DNA of 44,629 bases from a virus: positions 1,143 to 45,771 of IMG/VR virus record IMGVR_UViG_3300030388_001448. One strand, 5' to 3'. The position numbers and the translations under genes are program-made. This document shows positions 26,963-35,018 of the stretch, piece by piece. Within the stretch, counting starts at the first letter, position 1; every line of letters starts with the position of its first letter. The notes beneath the pieces were generated by a model. That model worked only from the letters and a program-made list of their open reading frames with translations, did not search any database and was not told the DNA's origin.

Positions 26963-28093
26963 TTATGTTCTTTTTTTAATTTTCAACTTAGTCGAATCCG
27001 CTCCTGATATAGCTCTAACTTTCCAACCATTAGGCAATGTTTCACCAGTGTCCATAGGTTTTGGGGTAGAGTTTATATTTTTAGACTTTGCAACAATATC
27101 TTTAGTAGCGTCGGCTTTACCTTGCTCATAAAAATGTTGTGCTAGTTTGTCAGTGTTTCTTGCAGCATACATAGCCTTATGATATCCATCTAAATCTTCA
27201 ATATTTCCGTTTTTGTCCATAAACTTATTTATGAATTTTCCAACATCAGTTTGATTTTGACTTATATCTTCAGGGTTTGATAATTTGTACTTAAACTTTT
27301 TTTCTCCTACATTAAAATTGAAACCTTCAAAATCGTTTTGAAAATGTGTTTTAGTCTTATTAACAAAATCACTACGTCTACTAGCAATGGTTGATTGTTC
27401 TTTGTTGTATTGTTGTAAAAAGTCCATAGCTTTTTTCTGCTCATTAGTAACAGATGGCCTCAACTTGATTTCATCATAGTATTTACCTTTCATTTGCTCT
27501 AAAAAGTTCTTGGCTTTTGCAACTTCTTCTTTGTACGCTAGTTTTTGCTTACGTACAAATCTCTCTTCGTCCACTTCTTCATCATAAGTAAAATTATCTT
27601 TCATTACGAAATTAACTTCCTCTTCGTTAAGATGTGGTCTAGTTTTTTTATAAAATTCTTTAACAAGTAGTTTGTCATCATACTTATTATAGTCTTTATT
27701 TAGTGTAACGTAATCTTCAACAGTACCACCTGTTTCTTTCATAAAAGAAACTAATTTACCTACATTATCAGGTAAACTGTTTTGTTCTTCTACAATTTCT
27801 TTTGCAGGTTCTATGTTTTCAACTACTTTTTCAGTTATAACTTCCGTTACTTCTTCTTTTTCAATAGGTTTATCTACAACTTCTTCTAAAACATTTACTT
27901 TTTTAGTTTCTACTTTAGCTGGTTCCTCACTTTTTAATTGAATTTTAGTAGGTTCTTTATCTTTTTCAATTTGTCTTTTTTCAGCGTGAATATCTATTTT
28001 AGTAATTTCGTTTGTTTTGTTTAGATTTTTTGCTCTTGGTTTCTTTTTTATTTTAAGAGGCTCTTTTGTATCTTTTTCTGATTGTGTTGCCAT
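26963..28093 (-). CDS. Probable scaffolding protein, 376 aa
   Basis: Lies exactly between portal and major capsid genes, the usual place of the scaffold. The first ~110 residues are low-complexity, alternating Lys and Glu with Pro/Thr/Val (ITEKVVENIEPAKEIVEEQN), likely disordered. The middle is helical and highly charged (FVRKQKLAYKEEVAKAKNFL) and the C terminus is basic (STKLKIKKRT), as expected for capsid binding. No enzymatic motif, membrane segment or cysteine cluster. It resembles scaffold candidates in related phages; the assignment is by context. Confidence 0.65.
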   Translation of the reverse strand: MATQSEKDTKEPLKIKKKPRAKNLNKTNEITKIDIHAEKRQIEKDKEPTKIQLKSEEPAKVETKKVNVLEEVVDKPIEKEEVTEVITEKVVENIEPAKEIVEEQNSLPDNVGKLVSFMKETGGTVEDYVTLNKDYNKYDDKLLVKEFYKKTRPHLNEEEVNFVMKDNFTYDEEVDEERFVRKQKLAYKEEVAKAKNFLEQMKGKYYDEIKLRPSVTNEQKKAMDFLQQYNKEQSTIASRRSDFVNKTKTHFQNDFEGFNFNVGEKKFKYKLSNPEDISQNQTDVGKFINKFMDKNGNIEDLDGYHKAMYAARNTDKLAQHFYEQGKADATKDIVAKSKNINSTPKPMDTGETLPNGWKVRAISGADSTKLKIKKRT

Positions 28094-28117
28094 AATATAA
28101 TATAATATAATAATTAA
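28094..28117 (-). promoter_or_regulatory. Tandem-repeat A/T leader of the scaffold candidate gene
   Basis: This is the second copy of the pentamer-repeat leader found before the 265-aa head gene at 25047-25070, identical over 27 nt including the start codon. Here there is no terminator hairpin in front, only a 27-nt gap from the portal stop. That argues that the shared element acts on translation, not termination. Confidence 0.5.
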
Positions 28118-28120
28118 TAA

Positions 28121-30502
28121 TTAAATGCCCATACCACTTTTGTTTTCAAAATTAATTGGTAATAGATCATTTTTCTTTTGGTCGATCATAGCACTTTGCT
28201 GTGTGCCTATGATTTTAGCTCTTTCGTCTTTTCTTTTTTCTATGTCTTGTTCTCTTTCTGCTTCTCTAGCAATTTTTTGTTGCCCTAACTGCATGTTGTA
28301 GTTAAATTCTAAATCCATTAACTCTCTTTTTATGCCAGCTTCAACTCTTAATTTTTCTATTTCAAAAGCATTTTTACCTTTAGCTATTTTTAATTCAGTA
28401 TCAGCAGTAGCTTGTTTTTTCTGAACCTCTGCCATAGCGGAAGCTTCAGATGCTTGAGCATTAGCCTGTCCTTGCGCAGCTATGTTAGCTTCATTAGCTT
28501 GTTGAGCAGCTTCAGCGGCTTTTTTACGCTTTAGCTTAATCATTTGATTAGCTAATTTTAAATTATGTATTTGTCTAATATCTATAGCATCCTCAAGGTT
28601 TATACTACCACTTTGTATAGCCATTTGAATATTTTGTTCTAATTGTTCTTTTTCAACTTCATCAGGAACCATATTAAAATAAATACCATAATCAGCTAAG
28701 TGTATACTTTTTGTATCAGATAATTGACCTACGCTCCAAGTTGATATACTATTATTTAAAGCTTCTTCAGTTAAAGCAAACTCTATAGAATCAGAAGTTC
28801 TTAGTACTATATTCTCACATGTTCTTAGAGTAATGTACAAATAAGAATTTAAAATATGTTTAGTTGCGGTATTAGAAGCGGCTGCAGCTAATTTTTGAAG
28901 ACCTACCAAAGAATCAGAATTTTGACCACTACCATCTCTAGCTTCATTTAATCCTGTTACATCTCTAATCATTTGTAGATAGTACTGGTAAGTAGATATT
29001 AAAGATTGTATTTTACCTTGACCAGAATTAGTACTTAATTCTTGTATTGGTATTCTGCCAGCGTTTTGATCTCCTTCAGTAGTCATAGATCTACCTAATA
29101 TACTACCAGTTTGAAAATACATGTTTAAAGCTTCTTTAGCGTTATAATTAGTTCCATTTCCTAAATCAACTTCAGCTAAGCCATCTACATCTAAAAACAC
29201 ACCATCAGGTATTATTTTAGATATAACTTGTTGTATCTTTAAATGTGTCAATTGAATCATATCTGCAAAGCCCATCATTCTACTAACTAAAGACTCTACT
29301 CTACCTTGATAAATTCTAGGAGCACACATAGAATAATTCATATTAACTTTAACTAGATTAGATTTTGGTCTAGTCATGTTTTCAGCCATTCTCCAGTCTA
29401 GCATCATGTCATAACCTAATACTTTAGCACCAGTATATAAAACCTCTATTGATCTAGAAACTCTTTCAAAGTTGTCATTTTCTTCTGGATTAAACGTGTC
29501 AGGTTTTTCTAAAGCTTTTTCTAAACCCGTAGATGTTCTTTTAATTTTAAAAACTTGCTCACTATAAGTTTTATATTCAAAAAACATTACATAAATAGCA
29601 TTACCGTCTCTTCTTCCATTCCAGTTGTATAAGTGACTGCTATTACCCTGGTACTGCTCTAGTCTCTCTAGTTCGTCAGGGCCTAAGTTAGGAAATAATT
29701 TTTTACACTCAGCTAAGGATATAGGTTTTATTTCTCCAACATACCATAAATCCTCAAAATTAGGATCATCGCTGTATGAGTGTACTAGTCTAGTTGGGTC
29801 AACATATTCTACTGTAACTCCCTCAGATTTATTCCAACTTGTTTTTGAACAACCCATACCTAATACGACTAAATCTTCTATTACTCTTCTTTTAGTTAAT
29901 TGATATTTGTTGTATTCTAAAGTGTTGTTTACAGCTTCTTCACAGGCAATTTCTGTAGCCATTTTATAACTCAACTGCATATGAAGATCTAATTCCTCTT
30001 GATTTTCTGGTAACTCGTCAGGTTTGTTGGTGTTAAATAGATCTAAACCTATAGTGTCTTTTAATTCATTTAAAAACTCTTTAGCTTGCATATCTCTTAA
30101 TATGTCCTCTGCGTATTTAGATCTTTTCCTTCTTGACTCAGGGTCTTGAGCAAATGCTTTTATATCATATAACTTGTTATCCATACCATTGACCACTATA
30201 TCAACAAACTTAGGTATAATAGGTACTGGTTTCCAATCTAAATTCAAATAAGATAAATCACCATTTATAGCTAATTCATCTTTATATTTTTGCACCGGTT
30301 GCTCAGCTCTAGCATATAATCTACGCATTCTAAAATTATTATACTGTGTATTAAACCTGTTTTCAACACCAGATCTAGTACCGCTAAACCAATCTCCTTC
30401 AATAGCTTTACCAACTTGTTCTCCGTAATCGATGCTTTGCTTTATTTCATCAGAGACTACTTGATCAGGAAATGAACTATATGTATTTGAAATTTTCTTC
30501 AT
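28121..30502 (-). CDS. Portal protein, 793 aa
   Basis: Forms the dodecameric DNA entry/exit ring at one capsid vertex. It follows terminase by 3 nt and precedes scaffold and capsid. The N-terminal two thirds have the mixed alpha/beta look of podovirus portals (NRFNTQYNNFRMRRLYARAE near the start; VLGMGCSKTSWNKSEGVTVEYVDP at about 212-235; LVSRMMGFADMIQLTHLKIQ; DVTGLNEARDGSGQNSDSLV, where the last is the conserved G-[L/I]N-x-x-R-x-G region of such portals). The last ~140 residues are a long Ala/Gln/Glu coiled coil (AEAAQQANEANIAAQGQANA, VQKKQATADTELKIAKGKNA), suited to the barrel reaching into the capsid. Size is close to crAss-like portals (about 800). Confidence 0.85.
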   Translation of the reverse strand: MKKISNTYSSFPDQVVSDEIKQSIDYGEQVGKAIEGDWFSGTRSGVENRFNTQYNNFRMRRLYARAEQPVQKYKDELAINGDLSYLNLDWKPVPIIPKFVDIVVNGMDNKLYDIKAFAQDPESRRKRSKYAEDILRDMQAKEFLNELKDTIGLDLFNTNKPDELPENQEELDLHMQLSYKMATEIACEEAVNNTLEYNKYQLTKRRVIEDLVVLGMGCSKTSWNKSEGVTVEYVDPTRLVHSYSDDPNFEDLWYVGEIKPISLAECKKLFPNLGPDELERLEQYQGNSSHLYNWNGRRDGNAIYVMFFEYKTYSEQVFKIKRTSTGLEKALEKPDTFNPEENDNFERVSRSIEVLYTGAKVLGYDMMLDWRMAENMTRPKSNLVKVNMNYSMCAPRIYQGRVESLVSRMMGFADMIQLTHLKIQQVISKIIPDGVFLDVDGLAEVDLGNGTNYNAKEALNMYFQTGSILGRSMTTEGDQNAGRIPIQELSTNSGQGKIQSLISTYQYYLQMIRDVTGLNEARDGSGQNSDSLVGLQKLAAAASNTATKHILNSYLYITLRTCENIVLRTSDSIEFALTEEALNNSISTWSVGQLSDTKSIHLADYGIYFNMVPDEVEKEQLEQNIQMAIQSGSINLEDAIDIRQIHNLKLANQMIKLKRKKAAEAAQQANEANIAAQGQANAQASEASAMAEVQKKQATADTELKIAKGKNAFEIEKLRVEAGIKRELMDLEFNYNMQLGQQKIAREAEREQDIEKRKDERAKIIGTQQSAMIDQKKNDLLPINFENKSGMGI

Positions 30503-30505
30503 GCA

Positions 30506-32731
30506 TTATATTATTTGTGAATTAGATCCTTCGTTATTATATCTACGAATTCCTAAATTAATTTTTTTATTTAAATTTACTTCAGCTATAGGTCTATATT
30601 TGTTTTTGTTACAAGCCATAACAGCTAAACCAGAACTAATAGAAGCATCATGTTTTGTTCTATTATTAATATTGAATTTAGCCCAATCTTCTAACGTTCT
30701 CTGGAAATACATATCACCATGTTCGTTTTCTAATTTACCTACATGTGTTTCTATATAGTATTCTATAGCTGCTGCATGAGCTTGTTTTATATCTTCACTA
30801 GAGTTAGGTATTCCACCTATTTCTTTTTCTGTAATTGACAACCTGTTCCAAACTTTATCAGGTCTGTTCATAGAAAAACCTCTATATCCTCTTCTTTTAA
30901 AATAATATAATAATCTTGGTTTATTATTTTCAGCTAGTATAGGCATACCATAAAAAATACAAGCCATTAAAACATCTTCAAAAAATATTTCAGCTGTATC
31001 AGGTCTAGCTATGTATTCTAAAAAAAATCTATTAGGTGGTACATTTTCCATGCTAAACTTAGTTAGTCCATGAAGCGCTCCTTTAGAACCTTTACCATCA
31101 ACAGTACCGCTGATATCGTAAGAGTCACAGCCAAAAGAACCAATATGTTCATTTCCAGGGTATTTTGTTCCATTTTTAATTATTACGCAATTTTGTAAAC
31201 TATTTTCAGGCACCCAAGAAACTAAAAACCTACCTTTAGGATTAGGCATAAATATAACTTGAGTATCTTTAATGCCTTCTACCCATTGAAAATTTCCAGA
31301 TGTTACAGAGTGCTTGTTTGCTATTTCTTCGTTATGATCAATCTGTTCGTATATTCTAGTTAAATTAAATAAACTTTCCTTTGTTTCGTCTCTAAAAGCG
31401 TGTTTAGTTGTTCTTGGAAATTGTCTATAATATTCATTTAAAGCATCTTGATCAGACTTTAAACCTTCTACTTCGTTTTCCCAGTGTTCAATGACTCCGA
31501 CTGTAATCGTGAGACCGTCGATTCCGATGACTGGATCTGGCGGCGCAACGAATATAGGTGATCCAAAAGTATCCATGAATCCTTCGTAGTTCCATTCCAT
31601 AGGGATGAAAAGAGAATAGAGTCCAGAAGCTGTTTGTCCGTTTTTATTTCTTGTTGTAACGTCTGAATTGTTATAGATTTTTTTAAAGTTTTCTCCACCT
31701 TTATCTAATGCGTTTGAAGTTGAGCCCATCATACACTTGCCTACGACTCTGCTTCCTAATCTTAGTGTAGTTTTTGTAACTCTCCAATTGTTTAATATAT
31801 TGTCTGGTCTTTCCCATTTTCCGCTTTCGTCGTGTGCTAATAATTTTAATTTCTCACCATCGTAGGAGTTGTCTCCTGTGTTTTTCCAATCGATAGTTGT
31901 ATCAAGTCCGTCTAGTTCTTTTAATTGTTCATTGCTATCTAGTTTTCTTCTAGTAAGTTTTGAAGCCGGAACTCTATATGCTAATTCTGTTTTTGGACGA
32001 TCCATACCATCTTGTATGGGTTTAAAGAAAAACGGATAGTTAATGGATATTGGAACAACTTTATCGGTAAACATTTTTTTTGCATCAGCCCCTGTCTTTG
32101 ATAATACACCAAATCTTGAATCGGAACATATTGTTGCTTGATTAACGAGTTCTGCTGACGCCATAAAAGAAAATCCAGATCTTCTGTTTTTGAGGTAGCA
32201 TATACCATATGACCTATGATCTGCTTTGCAGGCTTCCCAAAATATAAAAAATAATCTGTTTGATGCTCTATATTCTGCTTCTCCAACATCGATCTTTGAC
32301 CACTGAAGATACATGTAATGAGAACCAGTAATGTAAGTAGGCTCACCGTTGTTATAAAACCAAAACCCTTCATCTCTTTTTTTAAATTCTTTATCAATGT
32401 AGTCATACCACTTTTCTTTAAAGTCAGTGGGATACTCATCCCAGTCAAACCTTGATTTAATTTTATTTAATTCTTTTGGATATTCTGATCTTTGCCAACT
32501 TTGCTCCGCTTTGATTTTGCTTCGTTTATACGGTTCATTTGCTGTTGGTAAAGCAATCCTGAGATTCTGTATTTCAATGATTTGTCCAATTTGTCCAGTT
32601 TTACTTATTACTACAAAATCATATTCAACATTATATCCATAATCCCATTTTTTATATTTATTTTGTTTCTTTAAAATAGTGGGATTTATAACATCTTTTA
32701 TTTCTTTCCAAAGGGTTTGTTCATTAGTCAT
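30506..32731 (-). CDS. Terminase large subunit (TerL), 741 aa
   Basis: DNA-packaging motor. ATPase half: a deviant Walker A at about 181-188 (KNRRSGFS) where the usual lysine is a phenylalanine; Walker B LKLLAHDES with D301 and E302; coupling motif MMGSTSN at 334-340. Nuclease half (RNase H-like): D536 in GCDSYD, E601 in ILAENN and D695 in KHDASISSG. Length is typical for crAss-like/Bacteroidetes podovirus terminases, longer than the 600 aa of T7. The start overlaps the stop of the 91-aa gene (ATGA), as expected for a TerS-TerL pair. In front of the ATPase lie 170 residues with an FYNNGEPTYITGSHYMYLQW segment typical of this terminase group. Confidence 0.92.
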   Translation of the reverse strand: MTNEQTLWKEIKDVINPTILKKQNKYKKWDYGYNVEYDFVVISKTGQIGQIIEIQNLRIALPTANEPYKRSKIKAEQSWQRSEYPKELNKIKSRFDWDEYPTDFKEKWYDYIDKEFKKRDEGFWFYNNGEPTYITGSHYMYLQWSKIDVGEAEYRASNRLFFIFWEACKADHRSYGICYLKNRRSGFSFMASAELVNQATICSDSRFGVLSKTGADAKKMFTDKVVPISINYPFFFKPIQDGMDRPKTELAYRVPASKLTRRKLDSNEQLKELDGLDTTIDWKNTGDNSYDGEKLKLLAHDESGKWERPDNILNNWRVTKTTLRLGSRVVGKCMMGSTSNALDKGGENFKKIYNNSDVTTRNKNGQTASGLYSLFIPMEWNYEGFMDTFGSPIFVAPPDPVIGIDGLTITVGVIEHWENEVEGLKSDQDALNEYYRQFPRTTKHAFRDETKESLFNLTRIYEQIDHNEEIANKHSVTSGNFQWVEGIKDTQVIFMPNPKGRFLVSWVPENSLQNCVIIKNGTKYPGNEHIGSFGCDSYDISGTVDGKGSKGALHGLTKFSMENVPPNRFFLEYIARPDTAEIFFEDVLMACIFYGMPILAENNKPRLLYYFKRRGYRGFSMNRPDKVWNRLSITEKEIGGIPNSSEDIKQAHAAAIEYYIETHVGKLENEHGDMYFQRTLEDWAKFNINNRTKHDASISSGLAVMACNKNKYRPIAEVNLNKKINLGIRRYNNEGSNSQII

Positions 32732-33003
32732 TTGCTTCTCCCCTCAGCAAAACCTTTAAAAGATTTTTGTTCTTTTATTTCTTTAGGTTTTTCATTTAAA
32801 ATATCTTCTTCTAACTGTATTCTAGTTAATATTTCAAAAGCGTCGAATATTGCTAGTTTTTTTGTTGCGGCAGCATTTTTTAATCTATCAGCGCTTAAAT
32901 CGTCGTCTGAGTCTACAATCTTTTCTTTTGCTACCTTAATTAGCTCCTCAACTGCTTTTTGTCCAGCTTGGATTATTTTCAATTTCGTTTCCTTCGTATT
33001 CAT
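32728..33003 (-). CDS. Candidate terminase small subunit, 91 aa
   Basis: Acidic-then-basic helical protein directly before TerL with an ATGA overlap (the ATG of TerL lies inside the stop). It starts within the last 56 nt of the tandem Cpn10 gene in another frame. The sequence KAVEELIKVAKEKIVDSDDDLSADRLKNAAATKKLAIFDAFEIL is all helix, with an N-terminal basic helix that could bind DNA. TerS proteins are poorly conserved and this one has no diagnostic motif; position and size are the support. Confidence 0.5.
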   Translation of the reverse strand: MNTKETKLKIIQAGQKAVEELIKVAKEKIVDSDDDLSADRLKNAAATKKLAIFDAFEILTRIQLEEDILNEKPKEIKEQKSFKGFAEGRSK

Positions 33004-33541
33004 TTATTAAAGCTATATCATTTGATTTCATACAATAAAGTCGTTCACCATTTATAATAAACTCAAATTCAGAGTTTGGTGTAAACGTAATAAGCTCTTC
33101 AGGTTTAATTCCTATAGCTTCTAACGACTTATCAGCATATTTGACTATACCAACGTTAGGTTGTTCTTTTTTATTGCTTAAATAATCTTTATTTAATATA
33201 GGCTTTATAAAGCAATAATTTAAATGAGGTTTTAGATTATACATGTATATCTGCTCAGGATTAACAAAATACATATCATCTTTAAAAAACTTGCTACTGT
33301 TTCTTGAAACACCTTTCTGATCATACCATCTTCTAAATATGTTATGATGTATATAAACTTCATCTTTAATATTTATAGGAGTTTCAAAAGCAGCTGGTAC
33401 GGCATATACAACTGCTTTTTTACTAACGAACTTATGATCTTTTATATTAGTATTTAAAATGAGAGAATTATTTCCTATTTTTTTTATATTATCATATCTT
33501 TCATTAATCGGCTTGACAATAAATTCATATAAACTTTTCAC
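32948..33541 (-). CDS. Tandem Cpn10 (GroES-like) protein, 197 aa
   Basis: Two GroES-like halves can be read in one chain. Half 1: LILNTNIKDHKFVSKKAVV then YAVP, TPINIKDEVYIHHN and FFKDDMYFVNPEQIYMY, aligning with GGIVL...RGEVLAVG, VKVGDIVIFND and NEEVLIMSESDILAIV of E. coli GroES. Half 2: NYCFIKPI, NVGIVKYADKSLEAIGIKPEELITF, then EFIINGERLYCMKSNDIALI, matching HDRVIVK, GEVLAVG, VKVGDIV and the same last strands. The start is GTG at 33541, overlapping the TAG of the previous gene. Homologues with the same start (MKSLYEFIVKP) and NPSW.KSS end occur in other phages (from memory). It may be a capsid-folding co-chaperonin working with the phage or host GroEL, or a Cpn10 fold reused for another assembly task. 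Confidence 0.7.
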   Translation of the reverse strand: MKSLYEFIVKPINERYDNIKKIGNNSLILNTNIKDHKFVSKKAVVYAVPAAFETPINIKDEVYIHHNIFRRWYDQKGVSRNSSKFFKDDMYFVNPEQIYMYNLKPHLNYCFIKPILNKDYLSNKKEQPNVGIVKYADKSLEAIGIKPEELITFTPNSEFEFIINGERLYCMKSNDIALINEYEGNEIENNPSWTKSS

Positions 33542-33777
33542 TAATATTTTAAATCGTACTCTAAAGAAATAGCCATATTGTGATTAAATTTTTTCCAAGG
33601 TAAAACTTCATTATTTTTAGTTATAAAAATATTATAAGAATTATCTTTTTCATTAAAAATTATATCATCAATAATATGACCACCATATACTTCTTGTCCA
33701 AGAGAATAGTGCATTGCTTCGTTTTTGTAATCAGAACCTATACTAATTTTTCTTATGTTAGACATTTGGAGTTTCAT
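33541..33777 (-). CDS. Conserved hypothetical protein, 78 aa
   Basis: Small beta-rich protein: IRKISIGSDYKN, then EAMHYSLGQEVYGGHIIDDI, then SYNIFITKNNEVLPWKKFNHN. The pattern of a short strand, a GQ-x-V-x-GG turn and a strand with -W-K- is shared with small proteins next to terminase genes in marine phages (recognition from memory; function unknown). It overlaps the 82-aa gene by 20 nt and its TAG overlaps the GTG of the Cpn10-like gene. A start at Met5 (33765) is also possible. Confidence 0.6.
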   Translation of the reverse strand: MKLQMSNIRKISIGSDYKNEAMHYSLGQEVYGGHIIDDIIFNEKDNSYNIFITKNNEVLPWKKFNHNMAISLEYDLKY

Positions 33778-34006
33778 CTATTTTAGTCCAATCACCAGTT
33801 TCAAGATCTATACTAATACTGCCGTATTTACTTTCTAAATCTTTTTTTGTTATTTCTATAGTTTCATTAATACCAGCTACATCATGAAGTAAAGCATGTT
33901 TTCTAGCTTCTACTACACCTATTTCTTGTATTACACTACTTAATTTTGACTGTTGTTCTTTTACTGAATTTAATTCATCATCAGTTAATTTTCCTGTTTT
34001 TTTCAT
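33758..34006 (-). CDS. Small coiled-coil phage protein, 82 aa
   Basis: Begins MKKTGKLTDDELNSVKEQQSK, a helical hairpin with hydrophobic heptads (LSSVIQEIGVVEARKHALLHD), and ends with KKDLESKYGSISIDLETGDW. The C-terminal E-x-KYG-x-x-x-IDL-x-TG motif is widespread among small proteins of tailed phages; no function is established. It comes right after the 177-aa structural candidate with a 26-nt gap. Confidence 0.65.
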   Translation of the reverse strand: MKKTGKLTDDELNSVKEQQSKLSSVIQEIGVVEARKHALLHDVAGINETIEITKKDLESKYGSISIDLETGDWTKIDETPNV

Positions 34007-34032
34007 TTGATTTGATTTTATTATTTTTTATT

Positions 34033-34566
34033 TTAATATATAGCCACACAGTCAACTCCTGTAACTAATTTTTTTGCTAACATAGGAGCTTTATGTCCTA
34101 CAACTGTGCCTGGTTGACAACTTTTAAATTCAACTGTGGTTCCAGCCTCAGTTATTATTGTAATATCTTGTGGTTCTGTAGCTCTACCATTATATACTAC
34201 ACATCCTCTTTCTTGTGTGTTGGGTATATCTATATTAGTAACAGTAAAAGTTGCCGAGTTACCAGTACCACCTGTTAATGCTAGTGTTTGCCCTACTGTG
34301 TAACCAACGCCTAGTAATACAGCTCTTAAACCAAGTATAGCTCCGCCTTCTATAAGTTCTGTTATTACAAAAGTTGCTGCTGTTGTACCAGCTGCTGCAG
34401 CTGCAGTCATTACACCGCCAACATCACCAGCTACAAAACCTGTTCCACCAACAAAAGTAAAGCCATTGTCGAGTTCACTTGTGTTTATAGCTCCTATTGC
34501 TATTGCTTTTGCATCATGCCCATAAACTCTGGGTTGTGCCATTGTATTTCCTTCTAAACCTCTCAT
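34033..34566 (-). CDS. Gly/Ala/Thr-rich probable structural protein, 177 aa
   Basis: Low-charge beta-type protein with GGTGFVAGDVGGVMTAAAAA and GVGYTVGQTLALTGGTGNSATFTV; the latter (G-x-x-Y-x-x-G-x-x-x-x-x-x-G-G-x-x) resembles the small repeat of fibre and appendage proteins, and a similar stretch occurs in the 1573-aa tail protein (TNYKNGESYTIP). The last third is GTTVEFKSCQPGTVVGHKAP. A start at Met9 (34542, MAQPRVYG) is equally good. Probably a virion surface or fibre-tip protein, inferred only. Confidence 0.5.
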   Translation of the reverse strand: MRGLEGNTMAQPRVYGHDAKAIAIGAINTSELDNGFTFVGGTGFVAGDVGGVMTAAAAAGTTAATFVITELIEGGAILGLRAVLLGVGYTVGQTLALTGGTGNSATFTVTNIDIPNTQERGCVVYNGRATEPQDITIITEAGTTVEFKSCQPGTVVGHKAPMLAKKLVTGVDCVAIY

Positions 34567-34568
34567 TT

Positions 34569-35018
34569 TTATTGTTTTATTTTTGTAATTTTTTCTGCGC
34601 CTCGTGAACCAAAGTAAGCTACATAGACTGTTATTAGTAATGTTTTAAGTAATTCTATCCAAGCTGTATCCACTTTGAACTGTAAATTAAAAGAATCTAT
34701 ACACATTATAAGTGTAGATGCAAAGGTTAGAAATATTAAAGCTAGAGGACGGGTATTTTTAGAAAGCCAAGAATCGCTTTTCATGTCGTTGTTCCATCTG
34801 TTAGATACGTTGTTCATTTCAACTATATCTTGTTCTAATAGTTTCATAGCCATTTCTTTATCTTTAGGCTTAATACTATTATCACTTGCTATAATATTTT
34901 TTACTATTCCAAGTCCACCTTTATCAGGTAAAAACTCTCCTATACTCTTTAACAACTTAGGTGCTTTTGATTTTAAGAAAATACCTATCTTAGTTTCGTT
35001 AAATTTTTTATTGCTCAT
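34569..35018 (-). CDS. Holin of the 3TM (GTA-type) family, 149 aa
   Basis: Helical N terminus, then the family signature VSNRWNNDMKSDSWLSKNTR followed by PLALIFLTFASTLIMCIDSF (first clear membrane helix), and ELLKTLLITVYVAYFGSRGAEK (second helix plus the FG-x-R end). This is the pattern of the holin family first described in gene transfer agents, which makes holes in the inner membrane so that endolysin can reach the wall. The ATG overlaps the stop of the 430-aa gene (TAATG). The endolysin-type amidase is about 3 kb upstream in the same operon. Confidence 0.8.
   Translation of the reverse strand: MSNKKFNETKIGIFLKSKAPKLLKSIGEFLPDKGGLGIVKNIIASDNSIKPKDKEMAMKLLEQDIVEMNNVSNRWNNDMKSDSWLSKNTRPLALIFLTFASTLIMCIDSFNLQFKVDTAWIELLKTLLITVYVAYFGSRGAEKITKIKQ

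Noticed and set aside
25044-28117. CRISPR or transposon repeat interpretation of the duplicated A/T leader
   Set aside because: Only two copies 3 kb apart, each ending precisely at a start codon, no spacers, no transposase.
31981-32448. 155-aa - strand ORF inside TerL in another frame
   Set aside because: Lies wholly within the conserved TerL reading frame, which has ATPase and nuclease motifs; the alternative frame has no recognisable pattern.
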